Source of the DNA: Paracoccaceae bacterium
GTDB taxonomy: Bacteria; Pseudomonadota; Alphaproteobacteria; Rhodobacterales; Rhodobacteraceae
Direction: 5' to 3'
DNA length: 16,921 nt
NCBI GenBank assembly: GCA_003561595.1
Contig: PWWF01000377.1
Span: forward strand, 1 to 16,921
In this document: positions 1 through 7,300 of the stretch, piece by piece
Position numbering within the stretch: position 1 is the stretch's first letter
Layout of the letters: every line of letters starts with the position of its first letter
The notes under the pieces: generated by a model
The model's database searches: none
What the model was told of the DNA's origin: nothing
What the model saw: only the letters and a program-made list of their open reading frames with translations
Translations under genes and position numbers: made by a program

Positions 1-1378
1 CCTGCGCGGCCCCGCCCGCAAGCGCGGCATGGGTGCTGAACTGCCCCGCGGCTGCGCCTGCAACCGACATGCCCGGTGGCAGATCACCCCCCGGCACGAA
101 GGCGGCAATGCCCTCGTCCCAGACAGGCCGCCCGCGTTGGTGGCAGGTGAGCGCGACATTGGGGTTCCAGCCGGCCGCGACGCCGAGCGCGCCTAGGGTG
201 AGTTTGCGAATGCCGCCCCCTGCGGTTTTGACCGTGATCGCGCGCAGTCCCAGCCGCCCGGAGGTGTCGATCACCTGCCCCCCGGCGATCACCTCGACCC
301 CGTCCAGCGCCGGAGCCTCCGCGCGGGTGTCGATCAGCGCCGCGACCTTGACCCCCCGCGCCAGCAGGTCAGTCGCGGTGCGATGGCCATCATCGTTATT
401 GGTGAACACCGCCACAGTATCCGCAGGGCTGACCGCCCAGCGATTGGCATAGGCGCGCATCGCGCTGGCGGTCAGGATGCCGGGGCGGTCGTTATTGGCG
501 AAGGCGATGGGCCGCTCGATGGCGCCCGCGCACAGGATCGCGCGGCGGGAATAGATGCGCCAGAGGATCTGGCGCGGCTTGCCCTCGGGCGGGGTGGGCA
601 GGTGATCGGCGACACGCTCGAGTGCGCCATAGATGCCGTGATCGAAGGCCCCGATGACGGTCGTGCGCGGCATCAGGCGCACATTGGGCAAGGCGCCCAG
701 TTCCGCGACCGTCTGCGCGGCCCAGTCGGCCCCGGCCATGTCACCGACCGGGAAACGCTCGGCATTCAGCCGCCCGCCCATGCGGAAATCCTCATCCGCA
801 AGGATCACCCGCGCGCCCGCCCGCCCTGCACTCAGTGCCGCCATCAACCCCGCAGGCCCCGCGCCAATGATCAACAGGTCGCAATGCAGGAAGCCCTTGT
901 CATAGCTATCGGGGTCAGGCTTGGTGGTGATCGACCCCAGCCCGGCGGCGCGGCGGATGATCGGCTCATAGAGCTTTTCCCAGAGGCTCGCGGGCCACAT
1001 GAAGGTCTTGTAGTAGAACCCCGCCGTCAGAAAGGGCGAGAGCGCGTCATTGACGGCCAGCGCGTCGAATTTCAGCGATGGCCAGGCATTCTGCGGCTCG
1101 GCGCGCAGCCCGTCGAACAGCTCGGTCGTGGTGGCGCGGGTATTGGGTTCCTGCCGCGCGCCGCTGCGCAGCTCGACCAGGGCGTTGGGCTCTTCGCTGC
1201 CCGCGCTCAGCACCCCGCGCGGGCGGTGATACTTGAAGGAGCGCCCCATCAGCCGCACGCCATTGGCCATCAGCGCCGAGGCGAGCGTGTCACCGGGATG
1301 GCCCTTGTAATAGCGCCCATCGAAACGGAACGAGAGCTTGCGGTCGCGGTCGATCTGACCGCCGGAGGGAAGTCTCAT
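1..1378 (-). CDS. soxA: Sarcosine oxidase alpha subunit, N-terminal 459 codons (runs off the left edge)
   Basis: Large subunit of heterotetrameric sarcosine oxidase, a cytosolic flavoenzyme that oxidatively demethylates sarcosine; the family binds NAD and passes the methylene group to tetrahydrofolate in the C-terminal half, which is not in the window. Seen: an open frame with no stop from 1378 to the edge, starting MRLPSGGQID. Residues 15-100 match the ferredoxin-like N-terminal fold of SoxA (GRSFKYHRPRG at 45-55), without cysteines, as is normal for SoxA. The segment AGFYYKTFMWP (119-129) is typical of the family. IIGAGPAG at 170-177 is the dinucleotide-binding loop. The ATG overlaps the soxD stop (ATGA), which points to translational coupling. 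soxG would be expected beyond the edge. The related N-methylglutamate dehydrogenase large subunit is an alternative. Confidence 0.93.
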   Translation of the reverse strand, partial: MRLPSGGQIDRDRKLSFRFDGRYYKGHPGDTLASALMANGVRLMGRSFKYHRPRGVLSAGSEEPNALVELRSGARQEPNTRATTTELFDGLRAEPQNAWPSLKFDALAVNDALSPFLTAGFYYKTFMWPASLWEKLYEPIIRRAAGLGSITTKPDPDSYDKGFLHCDLLIIGAGPAGLMAALSAGRAGARVILADEDFRMGGRLNAERFPVGDMAGADWAAQTVAELGALPNVRLMPRTTVIGAFDHGIYGALERVADHLPTPPEGKPRQILWRIYSRRAILCAGAIERPIAFANNDRPGILTASAMRAYANRWAVSPADTVAVFTNNDDGHRTATDLLARGVKVAALIDTRAEAPALDGVEVIAGGQVIDTSGRLGLRAITVKTAGGGIRKLTLGALGVAAGWNPNVALTCHQRGRPVWDEGIAAFVPGGDLPPGMSVAGAAAGQFSTHAALAGGAAQ

Positions 1379-1662
1379 CGGCTGCGCCCCTCTCTGCGGG
1401 CCACGTCGCTGGCCAGTTCGACCTGCGTGATCTCATGCGTCACGGTATCGCGGGTGACAACCAGCCAAGACCGATCCCCCTGTTCGTGGAACCACAATTC
1501 GCGGTGCAGCCCGGCGGGGTTTTCGCGCGGGTAGGCGTAATCGACAAAGGCCGCTTCCGCGCCCTCTGCCATGCCATCGGGGCGGTGCAGCAGTGACGCA
1601 TCGCCCAGATAGGTGAATTCCTGCGCGTCGCAGGGGCCGAGAAGGGGATGGTTGATGATCAT
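1375..1662 (-). CDS. soxD: Sarcosine oxidase delta subunit, variant lacking most zinc ligands
   Basis: Small structural subunit of the sarcosine oxidase complex, 95 aa, the usual size. Seen: GDASLLHRPDG (20-30), ENPAGLHRELW (47-57) and TRDTVTHEI (70-78) are characteristic of SoxD. The family normally holds zinc with Cys6, Cys9, His59 and Cys63. Here the start reads MIINHPLLGPC, so the CPxCG motif has become HPLLG. His59 is kept, but position 63 is Asp. The only cysteine is Cys11, which is off the motif. I chose the ATG at 1662 because homology begins there and a purine-rich GCGGGGGC lies upstream; the frame is open to 1776, but that extension crosses the intergenic 28-bp repeat and has no family match. 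The stop overlaps the soxA start by 4 bases. The gap to soxB is 76 bases. Confidence 0.87.
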   Translation of the reverse strand: MIINHPLLGPCDAQEFTYLGDASLLHRPDGMAEGAEAAFVDYAYPRENPAGLHRELWFHEQGDRSWLVVTRDTVTHEITQVELASDVARREGRSR

Positions 1663-1700
1663 GGCTGCCCCCGCAGGCGTTGCGCCGGAACGGGGCGGCG

Positions 1701-1728
1701 TATTTGAGTATTTTTGGCAAGATGAAGC
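1701..1728 (+). repeat. 28-bp AT-rich intergenic repeat, copy 1
   Basis: The 28 bases beginning TATTTGAGTATTTTTGGC and ending AAGATGAAGC recur exactly at 11607-11634. Both copies sit in non-coding gaps and are much more AT-rich than their surroundings. This copy lies in the soxB-soxD gap, ten bases after the soxB stop when read along the operon. It resembles a recurrent intergenic word I recall from Rhodobacteraceae genomes; that is memory, not a search. Confidence 0.7.
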
Positions 1729-1738
1729 ATGAGGACCT

Positions 1739-2989
1739 TCAATGCAGATTGGGCTGCGCGCCCACGCCTTTTTCATCGATCATGAGGCCGCGCGCGAAAC
1801 GATCCAGCCGGTAGGCCGTGACGGTCGGGTGGGGCTGGTCCGTGGCCAGCAGATGCGCGAAGCACCAGCCCGAGGCGGGCGTCGCCTTGAACCCGCCATA
1901 GCACCAGCCGCCATTGAGATAGAGCCCGTCGACCGGGGTGCGGTCGATGATGGGCGAGCCGTCCATCGACATGTCCATCACGCCGCCCCATGCGCGCAGC
2001 AGCCGCACGCGGCCAAGGCCGGGGAAAAGCGCCATGCCGCCTTCGGCCACATCCTCGATCACGGGCAGGTTGCCGCGCTGGGCGTAGGAGTTGTAGCCGT
2101 CGATATCGCCGCCAAAGACCAGCCCGCCCTTGTCGGACTGGCTGCAGTAGAAATGCCCCGCGCCGAAAGTGATGACGCCGGGCAGGACGGGTTTCAGCCC
2201 TTCGGAGACGAAGGCCTGCAGAACGTGGGATTCGATGGGCAGGCGCATGCCAGCCATCGCCATCACGCGGCTGGAATTGCCCGCGACCGCCACGCCGACC
2301 TTGCCCGCGCCGATGAAACCGCGCGTGGTGTCAACGCCCGTGCAGCGCCCATCCTCGATGCGCAGGCCGGTGACCGCGCAGTTCTGGATGATGTCGACCC
2401 CGCGCTGATCGGCCCCGCGCGCATAGCCCCAGGCCACCGCATCATGGCGCACGGTCCCGCCCCGGCGCTGGGCCAGCCCACCCTTGATGGGAAAGCGGGC
2501 ATTGTCGAAATCGAGAAACGGGTAGTCGCGGCGGATCTGGTCGCGGTCCAGCAACTCGGCATCGGCCCCGTGCAGGCGCATGGCATTGCCGCGCCGGATA
2601 TAGGCGTCGCGCTGGGCATCGGAGTGAAACAGGTTCAGGATGCCACGCTGGCTGACCATGGCGTTATAGTTGAAATCCTGCTCCAGCCCCTCCCACAGCT
2701 TGAGCGAGAATTCGTAGAAGGGCTCATTGCCATCCAGCAGGTAGTTCGAGCGGATGATCGTGGTGTTGCGCCCCACATTGCCGCCCCCGATCCAGCCCTT
2801 TTCCAGCACGGCGATCCGGCTTTGGCGGAACTGCTTTGCCAGATAGTAGGCGGTCGCCAGACCATGCCCGCCGCCGCCCACGATGATGTAATCATAATGC
2901 GGTTGCGGGTCGGGGTTGCGCCAGGCGGGCGTCCAGCCCTTCTGGCCGGTCAGGGCCTGCTGAAGTATCCGAAAGCCGGAATAGCGCAT
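1739..2989 (-). CDS. soxB: Sarcosine oxidase beta subunit
   Basis: Catalytic flavin subunit of heterotetrameric sarcosine oxidase, 416 aa, the full family length. It oxidises the N-methyl group of sarcosine and reduces oxygen to hydrogen peroxide. Seen: the FAD-binding loop IIVGGGGHGLATAYYLA (35-51); NVGRNTTIIRSNY (71-83); GGTVRHDAVAWGYARGA (177-193), where His182 aligns with the histidine that carries covalent FMN in the family; SQSDKGGLVFGGDIDGYNSY in the middle; NGGWCYGGFKATPASGW near the end; and the family's C-terminal GVGAQPNLH. The ATG has an AAGAGGT ribosome site a few bases upstream. It is the first gene of the soxBDA operon and is divergent from a sugar kinase. A sister N-methyl amino acid dehydrogenase is possible, but the residues look like true SoxB. 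Confidence 0.95.
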   Translation of the reverse strand: MRYSGFRILQQALTGQKGWTPAWRNPDPQPHYDYIIVGGGGHGLATAYYLAKQFRQSRIAVLEKGWIGGGNVGRNTTIIRSNYLLDGNEPFYEFSLKLWEGLEQDFNYNAMVSQRGILNLFHSDAQRDAYIRRGNAMRLHGADAELLDRDQIRRDYPFLDFDNARFPIKGGLAQRRGGTVRHDAVAWGYARGADQRGVDIIQNCAVTGLRIEDGRCTGVDTTRGFIGAGKVGVAVAGNSSRVMAMAGMRLPIESHVLQAFVSEGLKPVLPGVITFGAGHFYCSQSDKGGLVFGGDIDGYNSYAQRGNLPVIEDVAEGGMALFPGLGRVRLLRAWGGVMDMSMDGSPIIDRTPVDGLYLNGGWCYGGFKATPASGWCFAHLLATDQPHPTVTAYRLDRFARGLMIDEKGVGAQPNLH

Positions 2990-3070
2990 GATCGACCTCT
3001 TGCTTGCTGGGCCAGACTAGCGGCTGGCGCGCCGGGCGGGGTGCTGAAAACTGACAGGGTCGTCGCCAAA

Positions 3071-3113
3071 TCCGACTCGGATGGCGGTTTTCGTCTGGAC
3101 CTGTGCCCACAGG
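3071..3113. promoter_or_regulatory. Two small inverted repeats in the soxB/kinase divergent spacer
   Basis: TCCGA-C-TCGGA (3071-3081) and CCTGTG-CC-CACAGG (3100-3113) are perfect inverted repeats, centred about 31 bases (roughly three helical turns) apart on one face of the DNA between soxB and the sugar kinase. That is the layout expected for a regulator dimer controlling one or both divergent units. The two arms differ in sequence, so they would be sites for different proteins, or one may be chance. No regulator gene is adjacent. Confidence 0.3.
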
Positions 3114-3130
3114 CACCGGGCAAGTATGGC

Positions 3131-3159
3131 TTGACCTGACCGCGCCAAGCGGGGATGTC
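3131..3159 (+). promoter_or_regulatory. Possible promoter of the PfkB kinase (TTGACC box)
   Basis: TTGACC at 3131-3136 resembles a sigma-70 -35 element; 17 bases on, GATGTC is a poor -10. The distance to the chosen start at 3191 suits a short leader. The words GGCTTGACCT and ACCGC around this box recur before the hybrid kinase (4231-4246), which is the main reason to list it. Confidence 0.25.
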
Positions 3160-3176
3160 AGAGCCCACATTGTTTC

Positions 3177-3182
3177 AGGAGG
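3177..3182 (+). promoter_or_regulatory. Ribosome binding site fixing the kinase start
   Basis: A perfect AGGAGG lies 8 bases before the ATG at 3191. The frame also opens at an ATG at 3155, but that start has no ribosome site and would place this AGGAGG inside the coding region, so 3191 is preferred. Confidence 0.8.
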
Positions 3183-3190
3183 GGGGCGAA

Positions 3191-4138
3191 ATGATCCTGT
3201 GCGCGGGCGAGAACCTGATCGACATGATCCAGAACCGGGAGACACCGGAGGGCGTGCCCGAATTTCGGGGCATTGTGGGCGGGTCGCCCTATAATTGCGC
3301 GCGCGCGCTGGGGCGATTGTCGGCCCCGGCAGGGTATATCACACCCATCGCAACGGACCCGATGGGCGAGCGTCTGGCCGCAGCACTTGAGGCCGATCAT
3401 GTCGCGCTGCTGGGCGGGCGCAGCCCCCGCCCGACCTCGATGGCGCTGGTCGCGCTGGAGGATGGCCAGCCGCGTTACCAGTTCTACCGCGAGGGTGTGG
3501 CCGATCGCGACGTGACGCTGGACGGTCTGCGCGCCGCGCTGCCGGAGGGGGCGCAGGCGCTGCATCTGGGATCAATCGCGCTGATGCACGGGCCGGATGC
3601 CGACGCGCTGGCCAGCCTGGTGGAAGAGGCACGCGCCAAGGGGCTTGTCATCTCTGTCGATCCGAATATCCGCCCGGCGCTGCCGGGTGCGGATGATCCC
3701 GCCTATCGCGCGCGGCTGGAACGGGTCTTTGCCATGGCCGATCTGATAAAGCTGAGCGATGAGGATCTGGGCTGGTGGGCGCCGGGCACGGATCTGGAGG
3801 ATGCCGCGCGTGCACTATTTGCCAGCGCGGGCCCGGCGCTGTTGCTGATGACGCGCGGGGCCGAAGGCGCCATTGCGCTGCACCGAAACGGGCGCGTGGA
3901 CTGCCCCGCTGTGGCGATCACCGATCTGGTCGATACTGTGGGCGCGGGCGACACGTTCATGGCAGCGACGCTGCAGGGCCTGCATGCGACCGGGGCACTG
4001 GGGCGCGCAGAGTTGGGGGCACTTTCGCCCGAACAGATCGCGCGGCTGATAACACGGGCCGCGCGGGCGGCTGCGATCAATTGCCAGCGCGCGGGCTGCA
4101 ACCCACCAACACTGGCGGAACTCGACAGCACAACCTGA
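3191..4138 (+). CDS. PfkB-family carbohydrate kinase, probably fructokinase
   Basis: Cytosolic sugar kinase of the ribokinase/PfkB family, 315 aa, transferring phosphate from ATP to a sugar. Seen: the N-terminal MILCAGENLIDMI; GIVGGSPYNCARALGRL at about 27-43 (PfkB signature 1, sugar contact region); SVDPNIRPAL near 155-164; and DTVGAGDTF at 248-256, the signature-2 anion hole, with the catalytic base Asp254. The start with 'CAGENLIDM' and the 'DPNIRP' motif fit fructokinase-like members best, but 2-keto-3-deoxygluconate kinase and ribokinase share the fold, and substrate cannot be read from sequence. No sugar transporter or catabolic gene is adjacent. It is divergent from soxB and is followed by 228 bases without a gene, so it is probably transcribed alone. 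Confidence 0.87.
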   Translation: MILCAGENLIDMIQNRETPEGVPEFRGIVGGSPYNCARALGRLSAPAGYITPIATDPMGERLAAALEADHVALLGGRSPRPTSMALVALEDGQPRYQFYREGVADRDVTLDGLRAALPEGAQALHLGSIALMHGPDADALASLVEEARAKGLVISVDPNIRPALPGADDPAYRARLERVFAMADLIKLSDEDLGWWAPGTDLEDAARALFASAGPALLLMTRGAEGAIALHRNGRVDCPAVAITDLVDTVGAGDTFMAATLQGLHATGALGRAELGALSPEQIARLITRAARAAAINCQRAGCNPPTLAELDSTT

Positions 4139-4230
4139 CCGAGAGTCGGTTTCCGGCGTGGCCTGACGGGCGAGTGGGGGCCTGAGAACCGGGCGTATTT
4201 GGCAATCCTGTGCAGAAACGCGACCAGATG

Positions 4231-4270
4231 GGCTTGACCTCACCGCATCTACACTCGATTCTGACAGGGT
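4231..4270 (+). promoter_or_regulatory. Possible regulatory segment before the hybrid kinase
   Basis: GGCTTGACCT followed by CACCGC (4231-4246) repeats, with one mismatch over 16 bases, the segment before the PfkB kinase (3129-3144). CTGACAGGGT (4261-4270) also occurs at 3052-3061 in the other spacer. TTGACC could be a -35 element, but the matching -10 (GATTCT, 17 bases on) is weak. The rest of the 4139-4366 gap holds no gene; 4335-4366 is noticeably AT-rich. Confidence 0.25.
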
Positions 4271-4366
4271 GAAACACTCAGGCGCCTCTGTTTCCAGTGC
4301 CGAAACCGATGCGACGAGCTAGATGGAAATTCTCGAGTTATATATCGGTTAACAAAGTTCGCTCAA

Positions 4367-7300
4367 TTGTGGGACCTGCGAGAGTTCTGCGCAATCACGG
4401 TGCAAACTGCACCTGCCACTTCGGCCCCCCCCGGTTGCGTGCTGCGTATCTGGCAGAGAGGAGATGTTTCGCTGAACCATGAGGGCACATATCCCCGACC
4501 GCCCGACGCGGGCCAGCACGACGAAAGAGTGTCGCTGGCCGTAAAGCTGCTGTCCGACCTGCTGCGCGAATCGTCGCGCGATGCGGATGCCGCCATAAAC
4601 AATGCACTGGCGCGGCTGGGCCGGTTCTGTGCGGTGGAGCGCTGCTTTGTCTGCCGGTTTCGGCAGGGTCCGCATGGAGAAGAACCCGAGACGACCCATG
4701 AATGGTATGCCGAGGGTATCGCGCATTATGCCTGCGTCTCGCTTGACCAGCCGGGCGACAAGATCGGGCCATGGCGCGAACATGTTAGCCCGGATCAGGC
4801 CATCGAGATCGAGGATGTGGGCGAACTGCCGGAATCTGCCCCCGTCAAGGCAATGTTGCAGCGGCGGGGCGTGCGTGCACTGGTGGCATTTCCCATGCTG
4901 ATCGGCGGGCAGGTCGCGGGGCTTGTCGGCATGGACGACCTGAAAGGCCGCCGCAGATTCCGGCGCAGCGAGGTGGAGTTGCTGAACGCGGTCGCCAATG
5001 CGATCAGCGCGCTGATGGCCCAGGCCGATGCCACACAAAAGGTCACGGCCGCGCACAGCGCCATGGCAGAGGCACGCGACCGCCTGAGCGCGACCCTTGG
5101 CGCGTTGCCGGAGCTCGTGATCGAGGTGGATGCCGATGGCCGCTATACCGGGGTGCACACGGCCGATCCCGGACAGATGATGGTGCCGGCCGACCGTATG
5201 ATTGGGCTAACGCATGAAGAGGCCATGCCCGCCGATATCGCCGCGCTGAACCGCCGCGCCATGGCAGAGGTGGATGCTACGGGGCGGTCCGGCCCGCACC
5301 CGTTCTGGGCCGATACCCCGCGTGGGCGGCGGCGCTATGCGGTCACGGTGTCGGCCCGCCCGCCGCATCTGCCCGGTGCCGCACCGGGCTATGTATTCGT
5401 GTCGCGCGATATCACCGAAGAATGGCGCCTTGCCCGCGACGCCGAGCGACTGGGCCTGATCGCGCGGCGCATGACCGATCTGGTCATGATCATCGGGCTG
5501 GATGACCGGATCGACTGGGTCAACCCGGCCTTTGAGGCGCGCACGGGCTGGAGCCTGGAAGACGCCCGTGGCCGGTCCCCGAAAGACCTGCTGCACGCGC
5601 CCGACACGGACCCGGCCGTGATCGCAGAGCTTGCAGAGGCCATGACCGCTGGTCGCCCTGCACAGGCCGAACTGCTGAGCCGTACGCGCGACGGGACCGA
5701 GTTCTGGACCGATATCGACTTGCAACCTCTGCATGACAGCGACGGCACGCTCACGGGCTATGTGTCGATCGAGACCGATATCACCGAACGCAAGCAGCAG
5801 GCCGCGCAGCTTGAACAGCTTGCGCGCGAGGCCACAGACGCAAGCAAACGGCTGGAACTCGCGATTGAAGCATTGCCCGACGCCTTTGCCTATTTCGACG
5901 CCGATGACCGGCTGGTAATGAGCAATTCCCGCTATCGCAATGTCTTTCCCAAGGCAGCCGCGCTCATGGTGCCCGGCGCCCGGTTCGAGGATATCCTGCG
6001 CGCCGCTGTTTCCAGTGGCGACTGGCCCGAGGCCAAGGGCCGCGAGGAAGAGTGGATCGCCGAGCGGATGGAGCATCATCGCAACCATCAAGGCGCGATG
6101 GAGCAGCAGATCGCCGGGCGCTGGATGCGGATCATCGAACGCGCAACACCCGATGGCGGGCGGGGCGGCATGCGCATCGACATCACCGAGGTCAAGGAAG
6201 CCGAGCGCCGCCTGGCCGACATCATCCACGGGGCCGAAGCGGGCACATGGGAATGGCACCTGCCCAGCGATATCAACCTGATCAATGCCCGCTGGGCAGA
6301 GATCGTCGGCTATACGCTTGACGAGTTGAAGCCGCTGACCATTGATGTCTGGCGGCGCCTTGTGCACCCCGAGGACCTGGCCGTGGCCCATGAAAAGCTG
6401 GGCGACGTCTTTGGCGGCAAGACAGACCAGTTTGAATATGAATTGCGCATGCGCCACAAGAATGGCGATTGGGTCAGGGTGCTGTCGCGCGGTCGTGTCG
6501 CGCGCTGGTCGTCCGATGGCAGGCCGGAAATGATGGCCGGTGTGCATATCGACATCACGGCCCTGAAACGGGCCGAAGAGCGTCTGGCCGAAATCATCGA
6601 CGCCGCCGCCGCCGGAACATGGGAGATTGACGTCACAAGCCGCGACATGCGGATCAACGATCTCTGGGCGAACATGCTGGGCTATGAACGCGAGGAACTG
6701 GAAGGGCGACCGGAATACGGGTTCCGCGATCTGGTTCATCCCGATGACCTCGCGGCACTGGATGCGCAGCATGACACCCGGATTGTCGGCGGGACCGATC
6801 GTTTCGCAAATGAAATCCGGATGCGGCACAAGAAGGGCCATTGGGTCTGGGTGCTGTCGCGCGGGCAGGTCATGGCGCGCGATGTGGACGGCACGCCGCT
6901 CAAGATCGCGGGCATCCATCTGGATATCACCGAGCGCATGCGCCTTGAAACCGAACTGACGGTCGAGCGGGACTATCTTGCCCGGTTGATGGACACATCC
7001 GCCTCTGGCATCGCGGCGATGGATGGGGACGGACGCATCATCTTTGCCAATCGCGAGGCAGAGCGCATTCTGGGGCTGAAGGCATCGGCGATCAACGACA
7101 TGGCCTTTGACGCGCCCGAATGGTCCATCGCCGCGCTGGATGGTGGCCCCTTCCCGACCAAGGACCTGCCCTTTCCCCGCGTGATGGCTGAGGGGCGCAC
7201 GGTCCGCGATATCCGCTTCTCGATAGCCAAGCCGGACGGGACGCGCCGGATGCTGTCGGTCAATGCCGCGCCCATCACCACGGACGGGCTGAATGTGCGT

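Noticed and set aside
383..1534. A 383-codon plus-strand frame opposite soxA and soxD.
   Set aside because: Antisense to recognisable SoxA and SoxD coding sequence and of low-complexity composition.
1742..3139. A 465-codon plus-strand frame opposite soxB.
   Set aside because: soxB is certain on the other strand, and the plus-strand product is His/Ala/Arg-rich without recognisable motifs, a mirror of soxB codons.
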